A DNA stretch of 64,000 bases from a bacterium (GCA_019752925.1 JAIELP010000004.1:310001-374000), one strand, 5' to 3'; shown: positions 38,589 to 48,208, numbered from the stretch's first letter. Numbers and translations are program-made. Notes: a model not told the origin generated them from the letters alone.

Positions 38589-38957
38589 ATGAAGTTAAGA
38601 GTATCAAAACACACAGCTGCTAAGACTAGAAATAGACTTAAGAAGAAGATCAGAATCAGAAAAACCGTAAAAGGTACTTCTGAAAGACCTCGTCTTTGTA
38701 TTTACCGCAGCAATACACATATGTATGCACAAGTAATCAATGATGATTCTCAACAAACAATTTTAACAGTTTCTTCTTTAAGCTTAGAGACTAAAGCCAC
38801 TGGCAAAGAATTAGCTAAAGAAGTTGGTAAGGCAGTTGCTGCTGCTACTATGAAAAAAGGAATTAAATCTGTAGTATTCGATAGAAACGGATTTATCTAT
38901 CACGGTCGTGTTCAATCATTAGCTGATGGTGCTCGCGAAGCTGGCTTAAACTTTTAA
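38589..38957 (+). CDS. rplR: 50S ribosomal protein L18
   Basis: 5S rRNA-binding protein. 122 residues, with GTSERPRLCIYRSNTHMYAQVIND and the ending VFDRNGFIYHGRVQSLADGAREAGLNF. A 24-base gap from rplF contains the AGAGG SD. Confidence 0.98.
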   Translation: MKLRVSKHTAAKTRNRLKKKIRIRKTVKGTSERPRLCIYRSNTHMYAQVINDDSQQTILTVSSLSLETKATGKELAKEVGKAVAAATMKKGIKSVVFDRNGFIYHGRVQSLADGAREAGLNF

Positions 38958-38968
38958 TCGGAGATTAG

Positions 38969-39427
38969 ATGGAAAAAATGAACGTAAATGAAATGGAAGA
39001 AAAAGTTGTAGCGATTAACCGCGTAACAAAAGTTGTTAAGGGTGGTCGTAGATTTTCTTTCGCTGCTTTAGTTGTTGTTGGTGATAAATTAGGTCAAGTT
39101 GGTTTCGGTAGCGGTAAAGCAGGCGAAGTTCCTGAAGCTATTGGTAAAGCAACTCGTTCTGCAAAAAAATCTTGCCGTGATGTTAACTTATTTGAGGGAA
39201 CTATTCCTCACGAAGTTATCGGTAAATTCGGTAGCGCAAAAGTAATCATGAAGCCTGCTGCAGCTGGTACTGGCGTTATTGCCGGTGGTGCAGTTCGTGC
39301 GGTTCTTGAATCTGTAGGCGTAAAAGATATTTTAACTAAATGTGTTGGTACTCGTAACCCTCACAATGCTGTTCGTGCAACTTTAGACGGTTTAAAACAG
39401 CTTAAGAAGGCGGCTCAAAATGGCTAA
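38969..39427 (+). CDS. rpsE: 30S ribosomal protein S5
   Basis: mRNA entry-site protein affecting fidelity. 152 residues: [43 protein letters not shown] and [26 protein letters not shown] precedes the ATG. The end overlaps rpmD by 8 bases. Confidence 0.98.
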   Translation: MEKMNVNEMEEKVVAINRVTKVVKGGRRFSFAALVVVGDKLGQVGFGSGKAGEVPEAIGKATRSAKKSCRDVNLFEGTIPHEVIGKFGSAKVIMKPAAAGTGVIAGGAVRAVLESVGVKDILTKCVGTRNPHNAVRATLDGLKQLKKAAQNG

Positions 39428-39605
39428 GACTTTTGAAGTAAAATTAGTAAAATCAACTATCGGTTGCAGTCCTACTCAAATTAAGACTGCTCAAGCGCTA
39501 GGTTTAAGAAAAATCAATCAAGTTGTTACTAAAACTGATACTCCGGCTAACAGAGGTCAGCTTTATAAAATTCAACACTTAGTTGAAATTACAGTTAAGA
39601 ATTAA
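39420..39605 (+). CDS. rpmD: 50S ribosomal protein L30
   Basis: 61-residue L30: [32 protein letters not shown] with the typical ending [12 protein letters not shown]. The ATG lies inside the rpsE end, so translation is coupled; AAGAAGG just upstream serves as SD. Confidence 0.97.
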   Translation: MAKTFEVKLVKSTIGCSPTQIKTAQALGLRKINQVVTKTDTPANRGQLYKIQHLVEITVKN

Positions 39606-39617
39606 TCGGAGTTTTAT

Positions 39618-40088
39618 ATGAGTTTATTATCAAGTTTAAAACCAAAAGCAGGGTCTACTCACTACTCAAAAAGAATCGGTCGCGGTATCGGTTCTGGTAT
39701 GGGCGGAACTTCGACTAAAGGTCACAAAGGTCAGTTAGCTCGTACGGGCGGTACTGTTAGACGTGGTTTCGAGGGTGGTCAAACTCCTTTGTCTCGTCGT
39801 TTGCCTAAATTCGGTTTCACTAACGTAGATTTCGCTACCAACTATCAAATCGTGAATCTTTCTGATTTGTCTAAAGTTAAAGGTGACGTAGACGCAGCTT
39901 CTTTACACCAAGCTGGTTTAGTGACTAAAGGTTCAAAAGTAAAAGTCTTAGCTAAAGGCGAAGTGAAAAAAGCAGTATCTGTTAAGGTTCACTTCATCAG
40001 CGCTAAAGCTAAAGAAGCTATTGAAAAAGCTGGCGGCAAGGTTGAAATCATTGCTCCAAAAGCTACATACAAAAGAGCGAGTAAATAG
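39618..40088 (+). CDS. rplO: 50S ribosomal protein L15
   Basis: 156 residues with the basic, Gly-rich N-terminus (KAGSTHYSKRIGRGIGSGMGGTSTKGHKGQ), RRGFEGGQTPLSRRLPKFGF and a C-terminal globular part. CGGAG precedes the ATG. The stop overlaps the secY GTG by one base. Confidence 0.98.
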   Translation: MSLLSSLKPKAGSTHYSKRIGRGIGSGMGGTSTKGHKGQLARTGGTVRRGFEGGQTPLSRRLPKFGFTNVDFATNYQIVNLSDLSKVKGDVDAASLHQAGLVTKGSKVKVLAKGEVKKAVSVKVHFISAKAKEAIEKAGGKVEIIAPKATYKRASK

Positions 40089-41410
40089 TGGCAGATCAAA
40101 ATGACAACAAAGGTTTAGGCAGTCTCAGAAATAAAATTTTCTTCACCTTAATTTGTCTTGCTGTATACCGTATTGGCGTACACATCCCAACTCCAGGTGT
40201 TAATGGCGTAGCGGTTTCTGAGTTTTTCAGCTCTCAAAACCGTGGTATCTTTGGTTTATTTGACACTTTCAGCGGTGGGGCTTTATCACAATTCTCTGTA
40301 TTCGCTTTAGGTATCATGCCGTATATTTCGGCTTCAATTATTTTTCAACTTTTAACTTCAGCTCTTCCTTTCCTGGAAGCTTTGAAAAAAGAAGGCGAAG
40401 CAGGTCGTAAAAAAATTAATCAATACACTAAATATGCAACAGTGGTTCTGGCTGTAATTCAAGGTTATGGAATTAGTACTTGGTTGGCGAGCCAGACGAC
40501 TTCAGTTGGCGGTTCGTTACTGTCTTCAGGATCTTTAGGTGTTTTCCCTTTTAAATTCGTAACTGTTCTGACTTTAGTTGCCGGTACATGTTTCATCATG
40601 TGGTTGGGCGACCAAATTACAGAGCGTGGTATCGGTAACGGTACGTCTTTAATTATCTTTACAGGTATCGCTGCTGCGATTCCTTCCGGCGCCACCCAAC
40701 TTTATGAACTTGTTAAATCAGGTGAGTTAAAGATGATTATCGGCTTGGCTCTATTACTTTTCATGGTAGTAGTTATTGCCGCAGTTATCTTCATGGAAGT
40801 AGCTCAAAGAAGAATTGCAATTCAGTATAGCCAACGTTTAGCAAATAACAATATGGGTTCTTTGGCCACTAGCCATTTACCAATTAAAATTAACTTTGCA
40901 GGTGTTATTCCACCAATTTTTGCTAGTTCATTGTTAATGTTCCCGAGCACTTTAGCTCAGTTTATGAATCTTCCATGGTTAAACTCAATGAGAGATTCTT
41001 TAAATCCAAACGGTGTTATTTTTAATATTCTTTTTGTATTGTTTATCGTGTTCTTCTCATTCTTCTACACTGATATCGTTTTCAACGCTGATGAAGTTTC
41101 TGAAAACCTGAAAAAATCAGGAGCTTTCGTTCCTGGTATCAGAGCTGGAAAAAGCACTGCTGACTTTATCCGTTATGTATTAGATAGAATTAATGTATTA
41201 GGTTGTGTGTACTTGTGTGTGATTTGTATTTTACCTGGTTTATTAACTCAGTTCTTCAATATTCCGTTCCATTTCGGTGGTACGAGCTTATTGATCTTAG
41301 TTGGTGTGGCTATCGATACTTCTCAACAAATTCAATCTCATTTATTATCTAGCAAATATGATTCTTTCTTAAAGGGCGTTAAAATCCGCAGCAGAAGGGT
41401 TCAGTTTTGA
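40088..41410 (+). CDS. secY: Preprotein translocase subunit SecY
   Basis: Pore subunit of the Sec channel in the inner membrane. 440 residues with ten hydrophobic segments; landmarks include RIGVHIPTPGVN, GIFGLFDTFSGGALSQFSVFALGIMPYISASII (the plug/TM2 region), GEAGRKKINQYTK and FIRYVLDRINVLG. GTG start overlapping the rplO TAG, so translation is coupled to ribosomal protein synthesis. The last four bases overlap adk. Confidence 0.98.
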   Translation: MADQNDNKGLGSLRNKIFFTLICLAVYRIGVHIPTPGVNGVAVSEFFSSQNRGIFGLFDTFSGGALSQFSVFALGIMPYISASIIFQLLTSALPFLEALKKEGEAGRKKINQYTKYATVVLAVIQGYGISTWLASQTTSVGGSLLSSGSLGVFPFKFVTVLTLVAGTCFIMWLGDQITERGIGNGTSLIIFTGIAAAIPSGATQLYELVKSGELKMIIGLALLLFMVVVIAAVIFMEVAQRRIAIQYSQRLANNNMGSLATSHLPIKINFAGVIPPIFASSLLMFPSTLAQFMNLPWLNSMRDSLNPNGVIFNILFVLFIVFFSFFYTDIVFNADEVSENLKKSGAFVPGIRAGKSTADFIRYVLDRINVLGCVYLCVICILPGLLTQFFNIPFHFGGTSLLILVGVAIDTSQQIQSHLLSSKYDSFLKGVKIRSRRVQF

Positions 41411-42054
41411 ACATAATTTTGATCGGAGCTCCGGGATCAGGTAAAGGTACCCAATCCCGAAGGTTCATTGAAAAGTACGGTTTTGTTCAGCTTAGTACAG
41501 GTGATGTTCTAAGAGGTGCAATTGCAGCGAGCTCGGCCTTAGGGCTTCATGCACAAAGTTTTATGAATCAGGGAAAGTTAGTACCTGATGAAGTTATGAT
41601 AGACCTTGTTGATAGCTATATGGATCAGCAAGAAGGAAAATCGGTTATTTTCGATGGTTTTCCAAGAACGGTAGCGCAGGCTGAGAGTTTAAACTCTATG
41701 CTGAAAAAAAAGGCTACACAGATCGATAAAGTAGTTTATTTTAAGATCAATCCTCAGATCTTAGTAAAACGTCTAACCGGACGCAGAACTTGTTCTCAAT
41801 GTGGTGAAATTTACCATGTAGAGAGCAAACCCTCGAGTAAGGGCCACCTTTGTGAAAAGTGTGGAGGCTCCCTAACTCATAGGCCTGATGACCGGGAAGA
41901 AGTGATTAACGAGCGTTTGGCTCAGTTTGAAAAGAACACCGGTCCCACGATCGAGTTCTACCGAAAACAAGGCAACTTGGTAGAGGTAGACAGCGAGCAG
42001 GAGCCAGATGTGGTTTTTGAACAAATTATTAAAATTCTAGCATTAGCTAATTAG
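41407..42054 (+). CDS. adk: Adenylate kinase with zinc-type lid
   Basis: Interconverts ATP+AMP and 2 ADP. 215 residues: P-loop GAPGSGKGT, STGDVLRGAI, DGFPRT and the long lid with CSQCGEIYHV and CEKCGG. These two C-x2-C pairs indicate a structural zinc site as in Gram-positive and many delta-type enzymes. Starts with TTG at 41407, overlapping the secY stop. adk directly after secY is a widely conserved arrangement. Confidence 0.97.
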   Translation: MNIILIGAPGSGKGTQSRRFIEKYGFVQLSTGDVLRGAIAASSALGLHAQSFMNQGKLVPDEVMIDLVDSYMDQQEGKSVIFDGFPRTVAQAESLNSMLKKKATQIDKVVYFKINPQILVKRLTGRRTCSQCGEIYHVESKPSSKGHLCEKCGGSLTHRPDDREEVINERLAQFEKNTGPTIEFYRKQGNLVEVDSEQEPDVVFEQIIKILALAN

Positions 42055-42111
42055 GGCTAGACTAGGTTTATATACAGTGTTACTAATCGTAACCTTTGGC
42101 GGAGTATTGTT

Positions 42112-42225
42112 ATGAAGGTCAGACCATCAGTAAAAAAAATATGTAATAAATGTAAAGTTATTAAAAGAAAAGGTGTTGTACGAGTTATCTGTGAGAACTC
42201 TAAACACAAGCAAAGGCAAGGTTAA
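42112..42225 (+). CDS. rpmJ: 50S ribosomal protein L36
   Basis: 37 residues: [21 protein letters not shown] then [16 protein letters not shown]. The C11/C14/C27/H32 set is the zinc-binding (C-plus) form. GGAG lies before the ATG; the 57-base spacer after adk holds an AT-rich TATATACA that might be a weak -10. Too short for many gene callers, but unmistakable. No infA or map gene is inserted here. Confidence 0.98.
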   Translation: MKVRPSVKKICNKCKVIKRKGVVRVICENSKHKQRQG

Positions 42226-42228
42226 GCT

Positions 42229-42603
42229 ATGGCACGTTTAATGGGTATCGACTTACCTCGTAATAAGAGAGTAGAAGTCGCTTTAACTTATATATTCGGA
42301 ATTGGGCGTTCACGCGCTCGTAAAATTTGTCAAGAAGTAGGTATCCCAGATACTTTAAGAACTGACGCTTTGACGGATGAACAAACGGCAGGAATGCGTG
42401 CGTTGATCGAAGCCAACTGGAAAGTTGAAGGAGATTTACGTCGTGATATCGGTATGTTTATCAAGCGTTTAACAGATGTTAACTGCTATCGCGGTACTCG
42501 CCACAGAAAAGGTTTACCTGTTCGTGGTCAGAATACTCGTTCGAATGCTAGAACTCGTAAGGGTCCTAAGAAAACAGTAGCTAACAAGAAAAAAGCTGTT
42601 TAG
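42229..42603 (+). CDS. rpsM: 30S ribosomal protein S13
   Basis: Head protein bridging to the large subunit and contacting P-site tRNA. 124 residues: [63 protein letters not shown] in the end of rpmJ acts as SD; the gap is three bases. Confidence 0.98.
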   Translation: MARLMGIDLPRNKRVEVALTYIFGIGRSRARKICQEVGIPDTLRTDALTDEQTAGMRALIEANWKVEGDLRRDIGMFIKRLTDVNCYRGTRHRKGLPVRGQNTRSNARTRKGPKKTVANKKKAV

Positions 42604-42619
42604 GCGATAAGGTAAAAAT

Positions 42620-43021
42620 ATGAATACTACAATGGAAAAAAAGCCAACAACGGCAAAGAAAAAAGTTAAAAAAAATGTTGTCCAAGGCCAATGCCATATT
42701 TCGGCTGGTTTCGGTAACGTGATCATCACTTTCACTGACATGTCAGGAAACGCAGTTTCTTGGTCTTCAGCTGGTCACATGGGTTTTAAAGGCAGCCGTA
42801 AAGGTACTCCTTACGCAGCTCAAGTAACTTGTGAAGATGCAGCTAAAAAAGCCATGGATAGCGGAATGAAATCAGTAGACGTTCTTTTAACGGGTCCTGG
42901 TGCAGGTCGTGAGCCAGCAATCAGAGCTTTAGCAGGAACAGGAATGAGAATTTTATCTTTAAAAGATATCACTCCAATTCCTCATAACGGATGCAGACCT
43001 CCTAAGCGTCGTAGAATATAA
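42620..43021 (+). CDS. rpsK: 30S ribosomal protein S11
   Basis: Platform protein near the E-site mRNA. 133 residues with [30 protein letters not shown] and [13 protein letters not shown], ending [15 protein letters not shown]. The first 18 residues are a Lys-rich tail. AAGG precedes the ATG. Confidence 0.98.
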   Translation: MNTTMEKKPTTAKKKVKKNVVQGQCHISAGFGNVIITFTDMSGNAVSWSSAGHMGFKGSRKGTPYAAQVTCEDAAKKAMDSGMKSVDVLLTGPGAGREPAIRALAGTGMRILSLKDITPIPHNGCRPPKRRRI

Positions 43022-43034
43022 TCGGAGTTAAATT

Positions 43035-43661
43035 ATGAGTTGTGTACAAAGTTCAGTTTGTAAATTATGCCGTCGCGAAAACATGAAACTTTTCTTAAAA
43101 GGTGACAGATGTTTTTCTGATAAATGTGCTTTTGAAAGAAGACCATACCCACCGGGACAACATGGTCAGTCTCGTCTTAAGTTCTCTGAGTTCGCGTTAC
43201 AATTACGTGAAAAACAAAAAGCTAAAAGATATTATGGTCTTTCTGAAAAGCAATTCCATAAATATTTCGAAATGGCTGATCAGTCTAAAGAGATCACCGG
43301 TAACGCGTTATTAAAATTCTTAGAATTAAGATTAGACAACGTTGTTTACACTTTAGGTTTTGCGGCCTCTCGTCGTGAAGCTCGTCAGTTGATTTCTCAT
43401 AACCATTTTATGGTAAATGGCAAAAGAGTAAATATCCCAAGTTACATCGTTAAAAAAGGTGATGTAGTTGAAGTGGCGCAAGCAAGTAAAGAAATGAATA
43501 AAATCTTAGGTGCTATCCAAGCAGTTGCTCGCCGTACGATTCCAAGTTGGCTTGATGCAAATCACGCAGCATTTAAAGGAACAGTTAAAGACGTTCCATC
43601 TCGTGATGAAGTAACAATTCCAGTAGAAGAAAGTATGATCGTTGAGTACTACTCACGATAA
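43035..43661 (+). CDS. rpsD: 30S ribosomal protein S4, zinc-type N-terminus
   Basis: Primary 16S binder, and alpha-operon repressor in E. coli. 208 residues. The N-terminus has CKLC and CFSDKC (C9, C12, C26 and C31), the zinc-binding form absent from E. coli S4. The S4 domain (LELRLDNVVYTLGFAASRREARQLISHNHFMVNGK) follows. CGGAG precedes the ATG. Confidence 0.98.
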   Translation: MSCVQSSVCKLCRRENMKLFLKGDRCFSDKCAFERRPYPPGQHGQSRLKFSEFALQLREKQKAKRYYGLSEKQFHKYFEMADQSKEITGNALLKFLELRLDNVVYTLGFAASRREARQLISHNHFMVNGKRVNIPSYIVKKGDVVEVAQASKEMNKILGAIQAVARRTIPSWLDANHAAFKGTVKDVPSRDEVTIPVEESMIVEYYSR

Positions 43662-43674
43662 TTAAGGGGTAAAG

Positions 43675-44709
43675 ATGCAAGAACACTATTATAAATTTTG
43701 GAGAGAGTTAATTAAACCAAAAGGATTTGAGATCGAAAAAGATACTCAATCTGTAGAGTACGCAAAATTTGTTGTACGCCCTCTTGAAAGAGGTTTTGGT
43801 GTTACTCTTGGTAATTCATTAAGAAGAATATTATTAAGTTCTATGATGGGTTCTGCGGTAACGGCTGTAAAATTCGATGGAGTTTTGCATGAGTTCTCGA
43901 CAATACCTGATGTTTTAGAAGATGTTTCAGACATTATCTTAAACTTAAAACAAGTTCGTTTCAGACAATACAATTCTGAGCCTTTAACTTTGAAAATTTC
44001 AAAAAAAGGTCCTGGAGTTGTAACGGCTGCTGATATCAGTACAACTGATAAAATTGAAATTTTAAATCCACACCAGCACATTGCTACTTTAGGTAATAAT
44101 GCAAACTTCAACGCTGAGTTAATCGTGTCTTATGGACGTGGTTACGCTCCAGTTGAAAACAGCACTGAAGACTTACAAGTTGGCTTTATCGGTGTAGATG
44201 CTTTACACAGCCCGATCAGAAAAGTTAACTATTCTGTATCGAATGCTCGTGTAGGACAAAGAACTGATTATGATTCTTTAGCTTTAGAAGTATGGACTGA
44301 CGGTTCTTTAAAACCTGAAGAAGCAGTTTCATTAGCTTCGAAAATCTTAAAAGAACAATTACAAATCTTCTTAACTTTCGACGAGTCTTTAGAGCCTTCA
44401 GACGAAGTAAGAGGAATGGGTTCTTCATCATTGAACGAAAACTTATTCCGTTCAGTTGACGATTTAGAGTTAAGCGTACGTTCTGCTAACTGTCTTAAAA
44501 ATGCTAATATCCGTTTCATCGGTGAGTTAGTAGTAAGATCAGAAGCTGAAATGCTTAAAACTAAAAACTTTGGTCGCAAATCATTAAATGAAATTAAAGA
44601 AATTTTAACGACAATGGGATTAGGTCTTGGAATGAAGATCGAAGGATGGCCGCCTCCAGGATGGGATCCAAATTCAATGCCAGTGTCAGTTAAAAAAGAA
44701 GTACAATAG
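43675..44709 (+). CDS. rpoA: RNA polymerase subunit alpha
   Basis: Assembly platform of the polymerase, with a promoter and activator-binding C-terminal domain. 344 residues: N-terminal domain with [31 protein letters not shown], a linker near 245-260, and the C-terminal domain with [21 protein letters not shown] and [21 protein letters not shown] precedes the ATG. Confidence 0.99.
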   Translation: MQEHYYKFWRELIKPKGFEIEKDTQSVEYAKFVVRPLERGFGVTLGNSLRRILLSSMMGSAVTAVKFDGVLHEFSTIPDVLEDVSDIILNLKQVRFRQYNSEPLTLKISKKGPGVVTAADISTTDKIEILNPHQHIATLGNNANFNAELIVSYGRGYAPVENSTEDLQVGFIGVDALHSPIRKVNYSVSNARVGQRTDYDSLALEVWTDGSLKPEEAVSLASKILKEQLQIFLTFDESLEPSDEVRGMGSSSLNENLFRSVDDLELSVRSANCLKNANIRFIGELVVRSEAEMLKTKNFGRKSLNEIKEILTTMGLGLGMKIEGWPPPGWDPNSMPVSVKKEVQ

Positions 44710-44721
44710 TAGGAGTTCGAG

Positions 44722-45252
44722 ATGTCATCACATCGTCGTTTAGTAAAACATTTTAGTCGTAAAAGTGGCCCTCTAAAGGCCCTTATTCGTGGATTAATGG
44801 TTTCTTTGGTTGAGCACGGCCGTATCAAAACAACTGTTGCAAGAGCTAAAGAAGTTCGCCGTCATATCGAAAGAACAGTAACTTTAGGTAAAAAAGGCGA
44901 TTTAAATTCAACTCGTCTAGTTATCGCAAAGCTTGCTAGCAAAGATATGGGTTTAGAATTAGTTAAAAATATCGCTCCAAGATTTAAAGATCGCAACGGT
45001 GGTTACACTCGCGTGATTAAAATCGGTCGTAGACCGGGTGATACAGCAGAGATGGCTTTTTTAGAGTTCGTAGATTACGACTATAAAGCAAAAGCTACTG
45101 CTACTAAAGGCAAAGCTACTAAAGAAGATAAAGCAGCTGTTAAAGCACAAAGCAAAGCTAAAAAAGCTAATGCTGTTGCAGTAGAAAAATCTAAAAAAGT
45201 AGTAAGAAAAATGAGAAACAAATCTCGCGCAGCAATGCACGCGGCTAGATAA
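44722..45252 (+). CDS. rplQ: 50S ribosomal protein L17 with long basic C-terminal extension
   Basis: Exit-site neighbourhood protein. Residues 1-118 are normal L17 (HRRLVKHFSRKSGPLKALIRGLMVSLVEHGRIKTTVARAKEVR; VIKIGRRPGDTAEMAFLEFVDY). A further 58-residue Ala/Lys/Thr-rich tail follows, making it 176 residues instead of about 120-130. The tail is in frame without disruption and ends at the terminator, so it looks like a real lineage-specific extension. Last gene of the alpha run; AGGAG precedes the ATG. Confidence 0.97.
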   Translation: MSSHRRLVKHFSRKSGPLKALIRGLMVSLVEHGRIKTTVARAKEVRRHIERTVTLGKKGDLNSTRLVIAKLASKDMGLELVKNIAPRFKDRNGGYTRVIKIGRRPGDTAEMAFLEFVDYDYKAKATATKGKATKEDKAAVKAQSKAKKANAVAVEKSKKVVRKMRNKSRAAMHAAR

Positions 45253-45279
45253 TCATTTTAAAAGTATAAAACTTGAAAG

Positions 45280-45308
45280 CCAAGGTGAAAACCTTGGGTT
45301 TTTTTTTG
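45280..45308 (+). terminator. Terminator closing the ribosomal super-operon
   Basis: CCAAGGT-GAAA-ACCTTGG, a 7-bp stem with a GAAA tetraloop followed by G and a long T-run, 27 bases after rplQ. A strong intrinsic terminator. Confidence 0.95.
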
Positions 45309-45352
45309 TTTAAAATATTCCAAATTTAAAAGGATCATGTAGGCTATTAGGT

Positions 45353-45898
45353 ATGAAGTTAAAAATTTCACTTATCTTTATTGGGTTGGCAGCGCTATTT
45401 ATTTTTTTTGTTTTTAAAGGTGGGTATCTGAATATTGGTTCAGATAAACCAAGCGCTCAAAGCAAAGAGGCTAAGTTAAGTTCGGAATCTGTTTTAAACA
45501 CAATATACAGTGCAGATTTGCGCGACTATACTGGTAACAAGTTTAAGGTTGATAATACTGCGCTAAGCAGCCAACAAGATGTGATTGTTCACCTTTGGGC
45601 CTCGTGGTGCGGCCCTTGCGTTAACGAAGTACCAGAGCTAATAGAGTTTTCTGAAAAGCATCCAGACGTTAAATTTGTTATCGTTTCTCTGGACGAATAT
45701 CAAGATGATATAGCCAAATTTATGAAGAGCTTTCCGGAATTTAACAACAGTCGCTATATACGTGTGTGGGACGGCGACAATACCTTTGCTAAATTCTTAA
45801 ATGCAGACCGTTTACCGATGAGTGTGATTCTGAAAAAAAATAATAACGAGCCTGTTGTTGTTAAGTCTGTGGTGGATTGGAAAACTTTAAAATTATAG
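45353..45898 (+). CDS. TlpA/ResA-like membrane-anchored thioredoxin
   Basis: 181 residues: an N-terminal hydrophobic anchor or uncleaved signal (about 5-22), a low-complexity linker, then a thioredoxin fold with the redox motif WCGPC (85-89) and the cis-proline in RLPMSV. Such proteins act in the periplasm to reduce cytochrome c haem-binding cysteines or other disulfides; the substrate is unknown and no cytochrome maturation genes are adjacent. No SD precedes the ATG. TAGGCT (45340-45345) lies seven bases upstream, so the mRNA may be leaderless. Confidence 0.9.
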   Translation: MKLKISLIFIGLAALFIFFVFKGGYLNIGSDKPSAQSKEAKLSSESVLNTIYSADLRDYTGNKFKVDNTALSSQQDVIVHLWASWCGPCVNEVPELIEFSEKHPDVKFVIVSLDEYQDDIAKFMKSFPEFNNSRYIRVWDGDNTFAKFLNADRLPMSVILKKNNNEPVVVKSVVDWKTLKL

Positions 45899-45932
45899 TT
45901 AGGCTAATTAAACCGCTTGTTGTTAATTTTCT

Positions 45933-45960
45933 TTGCACTTTTTGTAAAGCTTGTTAGCAT
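45933..45960 (+). promoter_or_regulatory. Promoter of the small lipoprotein gene
   Basis: TTGCAC (45933-45938) and TAGCAT (45955-45960) with a 16-base spacer, about 25 bases before the ATG at 45985, which has its own SD (AAAGGGG). Confidence 0.45.
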
Positions 45961-45984
45961 TTAAGAAAACACAAAGGGGTACTT

Positions 45985-46341
45985 ATGAAAACGATAATGT
46001 TCATCGCAGCGACGGCAATATTATTAAGCGGTTGTGCGACTATTTTAAATGATGAAACTCAGATGGTAAGCATTACCACTTCTAACAATACAGAAATCAA
46101 AGGTCGTATTGATGGTATTCCGTTTTCAGGACCGGCAATAGTTGCAGTAAAGCGTTCTAAAAACGGAAAAATAATTACAGTAGATACGCCGGCTTGTAGC
46201 AAGCAAACTTTGTTACAGAGTGAAGTGGATATGAAATTCTTTATTAATATTCTATCTGGCGGAACTTTCGGTTCATCAACTGACTATGCCTCAGATGAAA
46301 TGTGGAAATACCAGGATAACGTAGTTATTCCTTGTAAATAA
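45985..46341 (+). CDS. Small lipoprotein of unknown function
   Basis: 118 residues with a lipoprotein signal: hydrophobic h-region then lipobox LLSGC with the lipidated Cys at 17. The mature part (CATILNDETQMVSITT, then FINILSGGTFGSSTDYASDEMWKY) resembles a widespread uncharacterised lipoprotein family in which the TSNG..ID...P core precedes a membrane-proximal G-rich FINILSGG segment. Asp and Glu are absent at position +2, so outer-membrane sorting would be expected under enterobacterial rules. A terminator follows. Confidence 0.85.
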   Translation: MKTIMFIAATAILLSGCATILNDETQMVSITTSNNTEIKGRIDGIPFSGPAIVAVKRSKNGKIITVDTPACSKQTLLQSEVDMKFFINILSGGTFGSSTDYASDEMWKYQDNVVIPCK

Positions 46342-46350
46342 TGAAAGAGC

Positions 46351-46385
46351 AAAAAGAAGTCTCTATGTTTATGAGACTTCTTTTT
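46351..46385 (+). terminator. Bidirectional terminator after the lipoprotein gene
   Basis: A perfect 13-bp stem (AAAAAGAAGTCTC / GAGACTTCTTTTT) around a nine-base loop, with T-run on both strands. The next ATG starts only six bases after the T-run. Confidence 0.88.
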
Positions 46386-46390
46386 GAGTA

Positions 46391-48208
46391 ATGTTCCGAC
46401 TTAATATTTTTAAAAAAATTGTATACCTAGTATTGGTGCAGATATTTTTTGTATCACATTCTTTTGCAACTGAATCATCTTATTTAATTGAAAAATCAAT
46501 AGAATTAGACTTAGCCAATGATCCTGTGTGGAAGGCGCTGTTACATTTTAAAGGCCGATCTCCAACGATAGCCGACTCAAATTTTTACTTATCAAAATTG
46601 CGGCCTAGTTTAGAAAATGAACTTGTTGAGTCTATAAAAGTATTCAGTAGTACGGCTGCTAAAAATGAAATTTGTTTGTTTCCAGCGCGCTTTCTGTGGT
46701 TGAAGTCAAAAATAGCTTTGCCCGATTTTAATTTTTCAGTGTGTGACAATCTGACAGAATTTGTTTCCCGAGCTCCAATGGATAAAATAAAACTGGTCTT
46801 TGCCTCAGAGAATATTTCACAACCTTCAAGTATGATGGGCCATGTTTTTTTTAAAATTTCAGGTGTAAATCTAAGCGGTATGCAAGTTGATCATGCTTTA
46901 TCGTTTTTTACAGATATTGACGGAAATAACTTTATTAAGCTGGCCTTTGAAAGTTTAGTTACAGGTAAGAATGGGTATTATTCTCTGTCGCCGTATAATT
47001 TAGTTCAGAATAACTACTTGTTTGTCGAGAATCGAAATATTTGGGAATATGATATTCCTCTATTTGATTTTGAAAGAAAATTACTTCATTTTCATTTTTA
47101 TGAGATGAAAAATATAAGATTTAACTATTTTTTTCATACATATAATTGCGCGACACTGGTTTTTGATACGCTGGCGGTTGTAAATAAAGATATATCCAAG
47201 GACCGCTCACTTTGGCTTTCGCCTCTCGATGTCGTTCGTTCCGCATATAATAATGGATTAACAGGAGAAACGACCTTTTATCCGACAAGCCGATGGAAGA
47301 TTAAGGCTTTACAAAATGAATTTAATATTCCGTCAGCAGAGATAAGATCAATAAAAAATCGAGAATTTGAAAAATGCTCCAACACTTTAGAAGTTAATCC
47401 CAGTTGCGAATTGGCTAATAGTTACAATGATTATTTATTTGAAACTGAAGAAATTAATACAGATATTTGGAGAGAGAATAGAAAAAAATTATTACTTAAT
47501 AAAGCAGAGCTTGATTTTACTAATTATAAAAAACCAGTTTCTACTATTTCAGATTCGCAAGTGAGTCTAGCATACACTTCAATGTCAGTGGCATCGGGTT
47601 TCGTATCTGACTCTGTATTGATAGGGTATTTGCCAGCATCTCACAGTTTGGACGATGATAATTCACAATATTTAAGTGAGAGTGAACTTAAGATTTTTGA
47701 GATGTTTTTAAACTATGAACTTAGATCAAAGCTTTTGTCTGTTAAGACATTAACGCTATACTCTGCCGTTGCGTTAAACCCAGTGGATTCTTTAATCGGT
47801 GGGTTATCAGGGGCTTTGCGCTTGGGTATTGAGCCGCAATATAGCCAATGGATGGCCGAGCGTATAGTAGGATTTATTGAAGGTGGGGCCGGTAAAACTT
47901 ATAATTTACACAAAGATATGAGTTTCTATGTAATGCCACAGCTAGGATTTTCATTTAATGAACAAATAAATTATTTGTATGGTAAACCCGAATTTGGATT
48001 TATAGTTCGTGGGATTTTTAATTTAAAATCTAATGTTTCCTATGGGTATCACTGGAATGAATTTGAAACAAAAAAATCTTATCAATATGTGCAGTTAACT
48101 CAATCACTTAATCGAAAAAGTTGGGGAGTGTCTTTGAAATGGAGACACTCAGTATCTGAAAACACTTATGCTGACGACACAAGTGTTTCATTTAAATATT
48201 TATTTTAA
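46391..48208 (+). CDS. DUF4105 (Lnb N-terminal-like) periplasmic and outer-membrane protein
   Basis: 605 residues beginning with a signal peptide (about 1-26). The N-terminal half has the DUF4105 signature, a pattern around SENISQPSSMMGHVFFKISG and HALSFFT and then FFHTYNCATLVFDTL with the conserved Asn-Cys pair, which suggests a papain-like or Lnb-type fold. The C-terminal half is rich in aromatic strands and ends SFKYLF, like an outer-membrane barrel. Activity is unknown. The ATG has no clear SD and lies directly after a terminator, so its promoter is unclear. It is convergent with the next gene, and their stop codons abut. Confidence 0.8.
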   Translation: MFRLNIFKKIVYLVLVQIFFVSHSFATESSYLIEKSIELDLANDPVWKALLHFKGRSPTIADSNFYLSKLRPSLENELVESIKVFSSTAAKNEICLFPARFLWLKSKIALPDFNFSVCDNLTEFVSRAPMDKIKLVFASENISQPSSMMGHVFFKISGVNLSGMQVDHALSFFTDIDGNNFIKLAFESLVTGKNGYYSLSPYNLVQNNYLFVENRNIWEYDIPLFDFERKLLHFHFYEMKNIRFNYFFHTYNCATLVFDTLAVVNKDISKDRSLWLSPLDVVRSAYNNGLTGETTFYPTSRWKIKALQNEFNIPSAEIRSIKNREFEKCSNTLEVNPSCELANSYNDYLFETEEINTDIWRENRKKLLLNKAELDFTNYKKPVSTISDSQVSLAYTSMSVASGFVSDSVLIGYLPASHSLDDDNSQYLSESELKIFEMFLNYELRSKLLSVKTLTLYSAVALNPVDSLIGGLSGALRLGIEPQYSQWMAERIVGFIEGGAGKTYNLHKDMSFYVMPQLGFSFNEQINYLYGKPEFGFIVRGIFNLKSNVSYGYHWNEFETKKSYQYVQLTQSLNRKSWGVSLKWRHSVSENTYADDTSVSFKYLF

